Source of the DNA: UBA9659 sp965208605
GTDB lineage: Bacteria > Pseudomonadota > Gammaproteobacteria > Pseudomonadales > Azotimanducaceae
Assembly: GCA_965208605.1 (NCBI GenBank)
Contig: OZ242345.1
Span: 1,922,001-1,986,000, forward strand
Length of the DNA stretch: 64,000 bases
Direction of reading: 5' to 3'
This document shows, piece by piece, positions 8,658 to 17,990 of this stretch (position 1 is its first letter; every line of letters starts with the position of its first letter). Position numbers and translations under genes: made by a program. The notes under the pieces are model-generated. The model was not told the origin of the DNA and did no database searches. It saw only the letters and a program-made list of their open reading frames with translations.

Positions 8658-9848
8658 TCAAATGCTCTTCTTGCGCTCTTCTTGATAAGCATATCTTGCC
8701 TCAAGTGCGGCAACACTGGGTAGGGTTTTCCCCTCAACAAACTCTAAGAAAGCGCCGCCACCTGTTGAGACATAAGAAATATGCTCGGCAATATTTAGCT
8801 GGTCAATCACCGCCAGTGTATCCCCACCACCCGCTAGAGACCAAGCACTGCTGGCGGCGATACTGCGTGCCAGGGTTTCCGTCCCGGTAGCAAACTGCGG
8901 TATTTCCGCAACTCCCAGAGGGCCATTCCAGAGGATCGTTTTGGCATTTGTCAGGAGTTTGCACATGGTCTTGATTGAGCTGGGTCCCAGGTCAACAATC
9001 ATGTCATCCGGGGCAATGGCATCTAGGCTTTTGACCGTGCCCCTGGCATCTGGGCTGATGGATTGGGCAACCAGGACATCCTCGGGCAGGACGACCGCAT
9101 CTAGTAGTGCCTTAGCCAGGCCCAGCAATTCCGGTTCAATCAAGGAATTGCCCGTTGCCACACCCGTAGCGGCAAGGAAGGTATTGGCAATGCCACCACC
9201 AACAATGATGGCATCCACCTGTTGCGACAGTGCCTGTAATACTGCCAGCTTGGTGGATACCTTGCTGCCGCCGATCACGGCAATCATGGGTCTCTCTGGA
9301 TTCTTGAGCGCCGCCTTGAGGTGCTTGAGTTCCCGCGATAGCAGGGGCCCAGCACAGGCGAGAGGTGCACATCTAATCACGCCCTCAGTGCTGGCATGCG
9401 CCCGGTGTGCAGTGCCGAAAGCATCCATGACAAACAGGTCGCAGAGCTTGCCAAGTTGCTGGGCGAGGGCATCATCATTGGTCGTCTCGCCTCGGTTGAG
9501 GCGGACATTTTCCAACAAACTAATGTCTTCCCCCTGAGCTTCAAACCCATTGAGGTAATCTGCAATCAAACGCACCTTCAAGCCACTCAGTTCCGCCAGA
9601 CGGGTGGCTACCGGCGCGAGGGAAAACTCCGGCTGCTCGGCAATGGCGAGGCCTGCCTCGGGGCGACCCAGGTGCGACATGAGCAGGACCCGGGCTCCGG
9701 CATGCACCGCATGCAGAAGTGTTGGCATGGCCGCTCTGAGCCGGGCATCACTGGTCACCTTGCCCTGGGCTATAGGAACATTCAGGTCTTCACGGATCAG
9801 GACGCGCTTCCCCTTGATAGCCAGGTCGGTCAGCTGGTTGATGCTCAT
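8658..9848 (-). CDS. pgk: phosphoglycerate kinase
   Basis: Transfers phosphate between 1,3-bisphosphoglycerate and ADP in glycolysis. The 396-residue protein has the N-terminal substrate loop LIREDLNVPI (about 17-26), LMSHLGRP, and the C-terminal nucleotide domain with GGSKVSTKLAVL, NGPLGVAE and GGGDTLAVI. Full length for the family. It lies 33 bp upstream of fba and is probably co-transcribed with it. The gap upstream towards tkt (266 bp) is filled by a dispersed repeat element rather than by the gap gene often found there. Confidence 0.97.
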   Translation of the reverse strand: MSINQLTDLAIKGKRVLIREDLNVPIAQGKVTSDARLRAAMPTLLHAVHAGARVLLMSHLGRPEAGLAIAEQPEFSLAPVATRLAELSGLKVRLIADYLNGFEAQGEDISLLENVRLNRGETTNDDALAQQLGKLCDLFVMDAFGTAHRAHASTEGVIRCAPLACAGPLLSRELKHLKAALKNPERPMIAVIGGSKVSTKLAVLQALSQQVDAIIVGGGIANTFLAATGVATGNSLIEPELLGLAKALLDAVVLPEDVLVAQSISPDARGTVKSLDAIAPDDMIVDLGPSSIKTMCKLLTNAKTILWNGPLGVAEIPQFATGTETLARSIAASSAWSLAGGGDTLAVIDQLNIAEHISYVSTGGGAFLEFVEGKTLPSVAALEARYAYQEERKKSI

Positions 9849-9891
9849 GCCGGGGGCTGTACAAGGTTCTTTAGAAGGGTATTCATTTTAC

Positions 9892-10110
9892 CGTCATTCT
9901 TGTTTATGTTATTCACTTCCCTTTGTTGTTGATGTGTAAATGCCCAAGGCGGTTGCCTTTGTTCCTCTGGATTCCCGCCTTCGGCGAGAATGACGGGGTG
10001 TTGGGGTGTCCTCGTTCCTTCAGGCGGCTTACGGCGCTCCGCGCCGTCATTCTCGAGCTTGCTCGGGAATCCAGAGGCATAAGCCGGGGTGCCGGCGGGG
10101 GTTGCGTAGC
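9892..10110. repeat. mosaic palindromic element between pgk and tkt
   Basis: Contains the module at 9901-9973 that recurs at 54472-54544 with about one mismatch, then a hairpin core attcccgccttcggcgagaatgacgg, then ggcggcttacggcgc and the short palindrome gtcattctcgagcttgctcgggaat. It occupies the place where a gap gene is often found in tkt-pgk clusters. Confidence 0.85.
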
Positions 10111-10114
10111 ACAT

Positions 10115-12181
10115 TCACGAGCGCATGAGTTCCTTAACGGTTGCCGTGACCTTGTCAACAGTGAACCCGAAATGCTGGAAGAGTGCGGCTCCAGGGGCTG
10201 ATTCGCCAAAGGAATCCATCCCAATCACCCGGCCATCAAGGCCCACCCACTTACGCCAGTAATCCACATGGCTGGCTTCAATGGCGACGCGCTTCCTGAT
10301 GCTGTCGGGTAGCACCTGCTCTTTATAGGCTTGTTCCTGAGCTTCAAAAGTGTCCACCGAGGGCATGGAAATCACCCGCACAATCAGCCCTTCGGTAGAT
10401 AATGCTTGCGCACTGGCAAGTGCCAGGCTGACCTCCGAGCCGGTAGCCAGTAGCAGGACATCTGGCAGGGTATCTTTGTTTTTATGCTCGCGCTCGTTAA
10501 GAAGGCTCTCGTCAGTCACGCTCTCGTCAATAACACTCTCGTAAATGACATAGCCCCCTCGGGCAATGTTCGCCAGCTGTGCTTCTTCTCTGGGCAAGTT
10601 GGGTAGTCCCTGGCGGCTGAACACCAGCGCGGTGGGCCCGCCTTGCCTTTCTATTGCGGCCTTCCAAGCGACCACCGTCTCCACTGCATCGCAGGGTCGC
10701 CACACAGACATATTAGGCGTGCCTCTCAGGTTGGCAAGCTGTTCAACAGGCTGGTGGGTTGGCCCGTCCTCCCCCTGACCGATGGAATCGTGGCTATACA
10801 CAAAGATGCTTTCCGCACCTATCAGTGCCGCCATGCGCACTGCATTCCGGGCATATTCCATAAAGATAAGAAAGGTCCCGCAGAAGGGACGCAGCCCACC
10901 GTGCAAGGTTATGCCATTGGTGATGGCGCTCATGCCGAACTCTCGCACCCCGTAATAGATGTAGTTGGCGTCAGCAACCGCTGAGGATAGGGGGATGGCA
11001 TCTGCCCAGATGGTGCAGTTTGAGCCGGACAGGTCGGCCGACCCGCCGAGCATTTCCGGCAGTAGCTGGGCGAGCCTTGCAATCACCTCGCCGGAAGCAC
11101 TACGGGAGGCGAGAGTCCGGTCATCCGCGTGCATTTCTCTGAGCAGTTGATTGAGTTCAGCATCCCAACGGGCGGGCAATTCCCCCTTGAGACATCGCTC
11201 CAACTCAGCCGCCAACTGGGGTTCCGCCTTGGCATAATCGGCATAGCGTTGCTGCCATGCGGCTTCCTTGGCGGCCCCCTGAGCACGGCAGTCCCAGGCG
11301 GCATACACATCCTCTGGTATCTCAAAAGGGGCATCTGCCCAGTCAAGGCTGGCTCGGGTGAGGGTTATTTCTTCTGTGCCGAGGGGGCTGCCGTGAGCGG
11401 CGGCGGTGCCTTCCTTATTGGGGGCGCCGTAACCTATGGCGGTTTTGCAACAAAGCAGACTGGGGCGAGACTCGGCCTGAGCTGCGAGTATCGCGTGCTG
11501 CACTGCGTCCTGGTCATGCCCATCCAGCCCGTCAATGACATGCCAGCCGTAGGCGTTAAAGCGGCTTGCTGTGTCATCCGTGAACCAGCCGCTGAGCTCC
11601 CCGTCTATGGAAATCCCGTTGTCATCGTAGATGCAGATGAGTTTGCCAAGCCCGAGGGTTCCGGCGAGGGAGGCAACCTCATGCGATACGCCTTCCATCA
11701 GGCAACCATCGCCAACAAACACATAGGTATAGTGATCAATGATTTGGTGCTGAGTGGTATTGAACCGCCCGGCGAGGATTTTCTCGGCAATTGCCATGCC
11801 GACGGCATTGGCAAGACCCTGACCCAGGGGCCCGGTGGTCGTCTCAATCCCAGGGGTGTCACCGTATTCTGGGTGCCCAGGTGTTTTTGAACCGAGTTGC
11901 CGGAAGTTGCGTATCTCGTCCATGTCCAGGTCGTAGCCGGTCAGGTGGAGCAAGGAATACAACAACATTGAACCGTGCCCATTGGAGAGGACAAATCGGT
12001 CTCTATCTATCCAGCCAGGGTTTTGCGGATTGTGTTTTAGAAGCTTCGCCCAGAGGACATGCGCTATATCCGCCATGCCCATGGGTGCCCCCGGATGGCC
12101 GCTACCGGCCTTCTGCACAGCGTCCATAGTGAGGGCGCGGATAGCGTTGGGGAGTCTGTGACCTTTGGATGTGGGAGGCAT
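10115..12181 (-). CDS. tkt: transketolase
   Basis: Thiamine-diphosphate enzyme moving two-carbon units between sugar phosphates, 688 residues. Visible hallmarks: SGHPGAPMGMAD (about 27-38), LSNGHGSMLLY, the TPP motif from GDGCLMEGVSHE with its distal Asn in the following region, and HDSIGQGEDGPTHQPVEQ in the pyrimidine domain. Near residues 545-570, just before LLLATGSEVSLAL, there is an extra hydrophilic stretch of period-5 repeats (ESVID / ESVTD / ESLLN) that normal transketolases lack; it is encoded by a 15-bp tandem array. The insertion falls at the junction to the C-terminal domain and should be tolerated. Confidence 0.96.
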   Translation of the reverse strand: MPPTSKGHRLPNAIRALTMDAVQKAGSGHPGAPMGMADIAHVLWAKLLKHNPQNPGWIDRDRFVLSNGHGSMLLYSLLHLTGYDLDMDEIRNFRQLGSKTPGHPEYGDTPGIETTTGPLGQGLANAVGMAIAEKILAGRFNTTQHQIIDHYTYVFVGDGCLMEGVSHEVASLAGTLGLGKLICIYDDNGISIDGELSGWFTDDTASRFNAYGWHVIDGLDGHDQDAVQHAILAAQAESRPSLLCCKTAIGYGAPNKEGTAAAHGSPLGTEEITLTRASLDWADAPFEIPEDVYAAWDCRAQGAAKEAAWQQRYADYAKAEPQLAAELERCLKGELPARWDAELNQLLREMHADDRTLASRSASGEVIARLAQLLPEMLGGSADLSGSNCTIWADAIPLSSAVADANYIYYGVREFGMSAITNGITLHGGLRPFCGTFLIFMEYARNAVRMAALIGAESIFVYSHDSIGQGEDGPTHQPVEQLANLRGTPNMSVWRPCDAVETVVAWKAAIERQGGPTALVFSRQGLPNLPREEAQLANIARGGYVIYESVIDESVTDESLLNEREHKNKDTLPDVLLLATGSEVSLALASAQALSTEGLIVRVISMPSVDTFEAQEQAYKEQVLPDSIRKRVAIEASHVDYWRKWVGLDGRVIGMDSFGESAPGAALFQHFGFTVDKVTATVKELMRS
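10493..10552. repeat. 15-bp tandem array inside tkt
   Basis: Four degenerate 15-bp units each starting ctcgt (10493, 10508, 10523, 10538). In frame they add the ESVxD pentapeptide repeats to transketolase. Confidence 0.85.
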
Positions 12182-12261
12182 GGGATTCCATTCTGAAAAT
12201 TTGCCCGCGCATTTTCTATTAGATGCGGGTAATCATCAACATAATCTGTGGGTTCATAACG

Positions 12262-12330
12262 TATTTCGCGCCGTCAGGATCAAAGCAGGCGGGAATCCAG
12301 AGGAACGAGCGGTACTGCCTCAACTGGCTG
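12262..12330. repeat. partial dispersed repeat
   Basis: Short fragment with cgcgccgtcaggatcaaagc, aggcgggaatccagagg and aacgagcggtactgcct, matching parts of the elements at 5.9, 28.2 and 56.5 kb. It lies between tkt and the AAA ATPase gene and marks the edge of the accessory island. Confidence 0.65.
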
Positions 12331-12348
12331 TAGTCATGCTCGCGTTAT

Positions 12349-13578
12349 CTATGTTGATTGGGTATTGCCTTCATCTATTATGCGCCGACGAATGTAGCCA
12401 TCCAGCAGAGGTACTGCCAGGACATATTTCCCATGTCGGCTTTTGAATACCATGCCTTTGTCGAACAAGGCACTCAGTATTTGATTGACGTGACTTCCAC
12501 TAAATTCATGCTCGCCGGTTTTTGATTGCTCTACAATTTCTTGTACGGTGAATTCCCCACCGCTGTTTTTAAGATGCGCGATGATATTCAATAGATCGCG
12601 CTGTCCATCGGTCAATTGCGCCCAGCGAGCTTCGAAAAAATCCATGTCTAATTTATGAGATATGCTTTCCATGATTTGTTTGGTTTTTGTAGCAGTCAGT
12701 GGCCGAGTCTCGGTAAGGTAATCGTATAATTCCCGGCACCAAAACTGGATAAAATACGGATAGCCTTTGGTGAGCTTGTAAATTGTTTCTTTGACAGAAT
12801 TAAAGATAGTTCGTATCCATTTTGGTTCTTTCTTCAAGGGTTCTGTGATGGCCTTATAGCCATCGTCCGGGCTTAGATTATCCAGCGGCATCACCCGAAA
12901 CATCCGCTCGGCGTAGGTGCGGGAATTGACCAGTTTGGGGAACAAGGTCGGCAACCCGGTCAACACCAACATGAAAGGCACCCCCTGGCTTTGCAAGGAA
13001 CTAAAAACATCCAGCAACACGCCTAGAGGGTATTCGTTGTCCGCGCTACGGTCTGTTAGATTTTGCGCCTCGTCCCAGGCAAAGATAATCCCTTTTTTGT
13101 CTTGCATATTGTTTTGCATCAATTCCCAGGCAATCAGTAAAATTCGTTTAATCTTATCCGCAGCTAACCCCGGTTCATGCTCAAACACTGTCATCATAGT
13201 GTAGTAATCGAAGTGAATCGCTTGGTGTTCTAGTTCAGTGGTGAAGCCGATAGCAGGTTGTTCTTTGGAAGCATATTCCCAATCCGCGGAAAAGGTGTTC
13301 AAATCCGTCAGCAGACGCCGCGCAAGGTGGTTTTCGCTGACAGAAACCGCTTCGGAAAGATCGCTACCCACCCAAATCCAGCCCTTCTCAATGGCATCTT
13401 TTCTGAGCGCTTCACGCAGAAGAACGGTTTTGCCGATACCACGGATACCAGTCAGCACCAGGTTTTCCAATATAGGCGCTTGCCTCAGAAGGCGGGAGAA
13501 TTCTTGTCGTTCGCTATCGCGGCCAGCGAGGTAAGGCGGTGCGTGGGCTGCGCCGGGTCGGTATGGATTGTCGGTCAT
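12349..13578 (-). CDS. AAA ATPase with C-terminal winged helix (unknown role)
   Basis: P-loop ATPase of the Orc1/AAA_16-like type, 409 residues. Walker A is GIRGIGKT at 44-51 and Walker B is FAWDEAQNL at about 165-175. A lid region follows, and the C-terminal 90 residues look like a winged helix (QRDLLNIIAHLKNSGGEFTV onward), typical of proteins that bind DNA or regulate a partner. It is first in the accessory island next to the AlwI-type restriction system, but it is separated from it by 364 bp and has no obvious partner gene. Similar solitary ATPases are common in variable islands. Function not assigned. Confidence 0.8.
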   Translation of the reverse strand: MTDNPYRPGAAHAPPYLAGRDSERQEFSRLLRQAPILENLVLTGIRGIGKTVLLREALRKDAIEKGWIWVGSDLSEAVSVSENHLARRLLTDLNTFSADWEYASKEQPAIGFTTELEHQAIHFDYYTMMTVFEHEPGLAADKIKRILLIAWELMQNNMQDKKGIIFAWDEAQNLTDRSADNEYPLGVLLDVFSSLQSQGVPFMLVLTGLPTLFPKLVNSRTYAERMFRVMPLDNLSPDDGYKAITEPLKKEPKWIRTIFNSVKETIYKLTKGYPYFIQFWCRELYDYLTETRPLTATKTKQIMESISHKLDMDFFEARWAQLTDGQRDLLNIIAHLKNSGGEFTVQEIVEQSKTGEHEFSGSHVNQILSALFDKGMVFKSRHGKYVLAVPLLDGYIRRRIIDEGNTQST

Positions 13579-13942
13579 GGCGATATTAATAGTTAATTAG
13601 GCGTATTACTAAATTTAGTACTTTGACTAACTATACCTAATTTTGGGTTTGAAGCAACAGCTGCCCCGCCTATTCACCACATCCACCCCTAGGATCGGGA
13701 AATTCACCCCTAGTATCGGAAAATCCGCATACTAGGCGGGCTCTTTGCCGCCATCGAGCAAACCCTGCCTTGGCTCATCAAGCTGGAGCCCAGTCGTCCG
13801 CTAGTAATGCCGCCTGTTGCTCGCCTCATACATGAAGACAAACCATTTATCTCTTTATATACCTATGGACAACCTATTGATATGGGTACTATTTGGAGTA
13901 GCGGGGTTGATAATAGAATGAGGAAGGTGGCGTCTAATTACA
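13579..13942. other. non-coding gap with palindrome and possible gene relic
   Basis: 364 bp without a clear gene. 13579-13660 is AT-rich and probably holds the ATPase promoter. 13684-13725 carries two 21-bp near-copies (cacccctaggatcgggaaat / cacccctagtatcggaaaat). 13709-13736 is a palindrome. From about 13745 a plus-strand frame reads AAIEQTLPWLIKLEPSRPLV and runs on into 13807-14001; it resembles a decayed protein end but matches nothing I recognise. Confidence 0.5.
13709..13736. repeat. imperfect palindrome
   Basis: CCTAGTAT CGG - aaaat - CCG c ATACTAGG: 8 bp outer arms plus 3 bp inner arms with one bulged base. It could be a terminator-like hairpin, a mobile-element end or a recombination site; no T-run follows. 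Confidence 0.55.
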
Positions 13943-15472
13943 TCAATGGTTTATGTTATACAAAGAATTGCTACTCTCTAGATAATCCAAAAAATCTTTA
14001 ATCTTTTTTGGTATTATGAGCCGCTGATACGTCGCTTTCAGATACAAAATTTGTTTTTTAGAGTCAATGAATATACTTGGTGCGACGAAATAGCAAATTG
14101 AGTTTTTCAATTTCTTCTCAAACTTTTCCAGATGACGGTCAATAGGCCATATCTCCATCATTGTCTGGGTTCTTCCTTCCGACATTGTCACCTCAATTAA
14201 AATTCCATTCGTGCCTTCAATACATTCAATATCGCCAGTGTTCCCAGATCCAGGAGCTGTTGAAGTTGGAATGCCTTCATCATCAATAGGATAGTTTGGA
14301 ATCACTTTGACATTAGGAAATTTTGATTTCACTGCTAACGCGGCTAAAAATTCCAGTCGTACTGGTTGAGAAATATATTTCAAAGTTTCATGCTTACTCA
14401 AATGCCTTTTAGATAGGATTAACATTTCATTTTTTATTATTTCCCAAGAATAAATACCAACCCACTTCTTTACAGATTTTTCCTTTTCTAGAGCAGAAGC
14501 AGATTTTGGAGAAAACGTCATAAGATTTTTATCAACAGATGAAACATATTCAAAATATTCCTCTGCACTCGCATACTTTTTATAATTTGAATACTCATTC
14601 AAAACATATGCTATTCTATTTTTCTCATACTTGTTCGTATCAATGAATTTTCCACCGCCTCTTAACGAAACAAGTCCGGTCAAGCGCATTTTTCTAATAA
14701 AATCATCGGGATAATCCGACAAAATGGATTTAGGGCTACGGATAATATCTTTTCCGCCCATGATTTCATTCTGGCAGATGTCAACAACAACTTCTCCACT
14801 TGGAGAAAAGCCATAATCTTTTCGGAGCTTCTTTATTCTTTGATACAGTGATTCAGCATCCCCATCTTTCCAGTAAATCAATAATGGCAACTCATTTTTT
14901 GATATTCCCGTATCATTATATTCTTTATCATTATTCAACTTGGCAATAACTTCGAGTAGTAGTAGCAGCGGTACATTGTCGTTTAACTCTCTGCGAAATG
15001 GATTTTTGCGCTGGTATTTTACAAAAGCATTTAAGAAAGACTGTTGCTCAAACTCAGGGTGTTTTGTATCAATAAGCATTTTTCCAGCTTTAGAGAGTCT
15101 GATTTTTTCTCCTGACCTATAAAACACAAACCCCAGCTCTTTGCTTATTTTAAACCAAGTATCAAAACGAGATGGCCAGCCTTTATCAAACCCTGCTTCT
15201 TTATGGTTTTGTGGATTATCTCGCAACACTTTGGCAATCTCTCTGCGAGTCAGTGCTTTACTTGCTGCTAGTTTTCTTTTTACAGCATTTGACAATTTGC
15301 TTGGCCTATACAAACCACACCCAATAATGTCGCCAGCGATTTCTTCTGATAGTTCCTTATCAAGAATCTTGTCGTTGTAACCATTCAGAACACCAAGAAA
15401 TAATTTCAACCGTTCAGGGTTTCTCATGGTTGTCGTGAATAGCAACGGCTTGTATGCGGGTATTCTTGGCAT
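13943..15472 (-). CDS. AlwI-family type IIS restriction endonuclease
   Basis: 509-residue endonuclease recognised by its N-terminus (MPRIPAYKPLLFTTTMRNPE) and overall layout as the AlwI family, whose prototype recognises the asymmetric site GGATC and cuts outside it. The middle part (about 60-330) is helical and wHTH-like and should hold DNA recognition. The likely nuclease core is near residues 405-440, with GDIECI and ILIEVTMSEGRTQ supplying acidic residues. It is the last gene of a three-gene operon behind two adenine methyltransferases (4-bp gap), as expected for an asymmetric site needing one methylase per strand. The region is much richer in A+T than the flanking core genes, a sign of transfer. 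Specificity GGATC is inferred from family only. Confidence 0.85.
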   Translation of the reverse strand: MPRIPAYKPLLFTTTMRNPERLKLFLGVLNGYNDKILDKELSEEIAGDIIGCGLYRPSKLSNAVKRKLAASKALTRREIAKVLRDNPQNHKEAGFDKGWPSRFDTWFKISKELGFVFYRSGEKIRLSKAGKMLIDTKHPEFEQQSFLNAFVKYQRKNPFRRELNDNVPLLLLLEVIAKLNNDKEYNDTGISKNELPLLIYWKDGDAESLYQRIKKLRKDYGFSPSGEVVVDICQNEIMGGKDIIRSPKSILSDYPDDFIRKMRLTGLVSLRGGGKFIDTNKYEKNRIAYVLNEYSNYKKYASAEEYFEYVSSVDKNLMTFSPKSASALEKEKSVKKWVGIYSWEIIKNEMLILSKRHLSKHETLKYISQPVRLEFLAALAVKSKFPNVKVIPNYPIDDEGIPTSTAPGSGNTGDIECIEGTNGILIEVTMSEGRTQTMMEIWPIDRHLEKFEKKLKNSICYFVAPSIFIDSKKQILYLKATYQRLIIPKKIKDFLDYLESSNSLYNINH

Positions 15473-15476
15473 AGCA

Positions 15477-16388
15477 TTAGTAATTGGTTATTAATACTTC
15501 TCTAATATTTTTATTGTGGTTGTTATGATAGTTAATATAGTTACTGTTTACATCATGAACTTTGTATCTCCCCATCCACTTTATCAACAAATCATTTCTA
15601 TTGCCGTTATAATGCGTGACATTTGATAAGGCGAATTTAACACGTTTCTTATCCATCTCGTCTAATAAGTTAAGAAGACTTGCCTCTAATTTCTCATTCC
15701 ATAGCTTGTTATATTCGCTAGCAGCAATTAAATACGGAGGATCTAAATAAATAAAGTCATCTTTCAAATATTTGTTCTTCTCAAATGTTTTTCTAAAATC
15801 CTTTGAAGTGAATCTAATTTTTTTACCTGCGGTAAAGCTAAAATAGTCAGCTAAAGCATTGGCTACGTTTTTGTTAAAATCAACATTGCCCACTGGCAAG
15901 TTGAATTTTCCATCTTGATTGAACCTCATCATTCTATTAAAGCCATAAATCACCAAAATATAAAAAGCAAGAGGTTTTTTTATTGTGTCTCCGTTGACGC
16001 ATTTCCGCAGATTTTCGTATCCCTTTTTATTGAATTTTGCATAATATGTTTTTTTATACCTTTTCTTCAAACCTTCTGGAACAATATCCTTCTTATACGA
16101 ATATGATAGTTTGTATTTTCTTATGATCTTCTCTGTGTCGTCATAAAATTTGTTTGGTTCTTCTGCATAAGAAAGCAAACATTCATGTATGCTGATGATG
16201 TTCTTCTCCACATCGTTTAAGAAATAATTATTCGCGTTCACATTTAAAAACACAGTGCCCCCACCAACAAAAGGTTCGTAAAAGTTGTTTATTTTACTAG
16301 GAAACAAATTTAACAATTGGTCCATTAAGCGATATTTATCCCCCACATAAAACAGAGGAGATCTTTTTATTTTCTTGTTCATAGTCAT
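15477..16388 (-). CDS. D12-class N6-adenine DNA methyltransferase (Dam/DpnM-like)
   Basis: 303 residues with the alpha-class order: SAM motif I FYEPFVGGGTVF at 36-47 and catalytic motif IV DPPY at 216-219. An N-terminal GDKYRLMDQLL segment is typical of the Dam/DpnII group, which methylates A in GATC-containing sites. It overlaps the upstream RadC-methyltransferase fusion by 4 bp (ATGA) and precedes the AlwI-type endonuclease by 4 bp, so it is very likely one of the two protective methylases of that system. A second in-frame ATG lies two codons downstream. Confidence 0.92.
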   Translation of the reverse strand: MTMNKKIKRSPLFYVGDKYRLMDQLLNLFPSKINNFYEPFVGGGTVFLNVNANNYFLNDVEKNIISIHECLLSYAEEPNKFYDDTEKIIRKYKLSYSYKKDIVPEGLKKRYKKTYYAKFNKKGYENLRKCVNGDTIKKPLAFYILVIYGFNRMMRFNQDGKFNLPVGNVDFNKNVANALADYFSFTAGKKIRFTSKDFRKTFEKNKYLKDDFIYLDPPYLIAASEYNKLWNEKLEASLLNLLDEMDKKRVKFALSNVTHYNGNRNDLLIKWMGRYKVHDVNSNYINYHNNHNKNIREVLITNY

Positions 16389-17833
16389 CGCTTAGTTACA
16401 AACAAATATTCTTTATGGCTTTTGAAATTAGTGTTTCCAGCATTAAAATGTCGATAATCCTTCTCAAATATTTTTGTTTTTCCAATTTTGGATAAAATTC
16501 TTTCCATTTCTTCTAAAGTTATCTTGTTTTTTGATGACTTACTTTTTGGCATGTAAGTGTTGTTGTATGACACTATAAGATACTTAGCGTTTATATCATC
16601 AACCAGTTCTGCAAATTTATTTTTTGCGCTAACTCTGCAATAATCACTCATATTTTCAGGGTCCGGCTTTAACGCCACACCGTGTAACTTAGGGCAATCC
16701 CATTTAGCAAGCGTTTCAAGAACATGATAGAAACGGCTATATTGTCTTGAGTTATAGGGTGGATCAATATAAACGATATCTGTTTCAATTTTCTTTGCTA
16801 GTAAATTCGCATCTTCTCGAAAAATATGTATTTCCTTAAATTTTATAGGATGTATTGGACGCATAAAAAATTTGTCTTCAACTGTGCCTTTTTTAAAATA
16901 TGCGTCATAATGCCCAACCGTGTTCGCTATTTTATCGGTTGAATATAGCAATGAGGATATAAGAATATTGTATTCACGGTTAGTAAGATTATTTCTGTTT
17001 TCCTCAATATTTTCCCGGATAGATCCAATAATTTTTGCTGAACTTCTTGAAAAATATTTTTGACCGAAATTAATCGAAAAATAATTATCTTCTAGATCTT
17101 CACTGGAAACATTATTATAGCCTTGTATCACTGCTTTTATTTTTCTTTCATCCCATTCTCCATTGCCTAAAAAGGCTTTATATATTGCTTGATTAGAGTA
17201 GAGAAAATCATTCACAATCACCTTGCCAAAATGCTTTCCTGCAAAAGCGGAAACAACACCGGTGCCAGCAAAAATGTCTGTAAATGATTTACCTTTACAT
17301 TCCTTGTTAATGACAGAAAAAATCCATCCTATAAGCTTATGCTTATTTCCGATGTATCTTCTATTATGCAATTGAAAATAATTTCTTTGCGTCCTTGGGA
17401 TATGAAAGTAAATCTCTTTTATTTTTTCTGCGTGTATTTCATGCTTATTTTTTGTGACTTCTATTGGCTCAAAAAGATCTTCTTGTTCTTCATTCACATC
17501 AAGATCAAATTCTATATAACCTCTTTCTAATGTGGCGTGATTTAGTTTGCTTTCTTTATAAAACCTACTTATCAAAGCAATCGCTGATAAAATTTGCAAT
17601 GCTTTCGCTGGTCCAATTCCTTTAATTTCTAGTAGTTCATCCGCCGTAATATTCAAAAATCTATTGCCGAATTTTCGAATGATTTTTTTAGATAGCTGCT
17701 GAATATTGTGTCCTTTAATACCGCTTCCTATCAATATTGCTAAAAGATCGCTTTTTGAAAGTGCGGCTGGGCCCAAATCCAGAAATTTTTCACGCGGAGC
17801 ATAGTTGCTAGAGGTATCTTTTATGTTAGTCAT
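16385..17833 (-). CDS. RadC N-terminal domain fused to adenine DNA methyltransferase
   Basis: 482-residue two-part protein. Residues 10-92 match the N-terminal half of RadC/UPF0758 proteins (YAPREKFLDLGPAALSKSDL, LAILIGSGIKG, then the helix-hairpin-helix EIKGIGPAKA at about 69-78). The C-terminal JAB half of RadC is absent. Residues 145-482 form a D12-like N6-adenine methyltransferase with YIGNKHKLIGWI, motif I FAGTG at 188-192 and motif IV DPPY at 357-360. It heads the operon methylase-methylase-endonuclease. The helix-hairpin-helix part may add non-specific DNA binding. Low G+C and lack of flanking homology suggest horizontal transfer. Confidence 0.85.
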   Translation of the reverse strand: MTNIKDTSSNYAPREKFLDLGPAALSKSDLLAILIGSGIKGHNIQQLSKKIIRKFGNRFLNITADELLEIKGIGPAKALQILSAIALISRFYKESKLNHATLERGYIEFDLDVNEEQEDLFEPIEVTKNKHEIHAEKIKEIYFHIPRTQRNYFQLHNRRYIGNKHKLIGWIFSVINKECKGKSFTDIFAGTGVVSAFAGKHFGKVIVNDFLYSNQAIYKAFLGNGEWDERKIKAVIQGYNNVSSEDLEDNYFSINFGQKYFSRSSAKIIGSIRENIEENRNNLTNREYNILISSLLYSTDKIANTVGHYDAYFKKGTVEDKFFMRPIHPIKFKEIHIFREDANLLAKKIETDIVYIDPPYNSRQYSRFYHVLETLAKWDCPKLHGVALKPDPENMSDYCRVSAKNKFAELVDDINAKYLIVSYNNTYMPKSKSSKNKITLEEMERILSKIGKTKIFEKDYRHFNAGNTNFKSHKEYLFVTKR

Positions 17834-17990
17834 TTTAGCAAGCTTGTCGTATCCAATTCATCAAATTGCGGTGAGGCTCGGATTATACTTTGATTTCACG
17901 GCTATAGGTACTCGGCGTGATATATTTTGTCGAACAGAAACCCAATTCATGGGCTATGGTTGATGAGAATGACCTGCTTACTATGTGTAG

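Noticed and set aside
13807..14001. 64-codon plus-strand frame as a real gene or transposase
   Set aside because: It overlaps the endonuclease 3' end, has no ribosome site and no recognisable motif; kept only as a possible relic.
16385..17833. Frame fusion caused by a sequencing error joining a radC gene and a methylase gene
   Set aside because: Both parts are in one continuous frame with a smooth linker, and no trace of the RadC JAB half or of a separate methylase start is seen; still worth confirming on reads.
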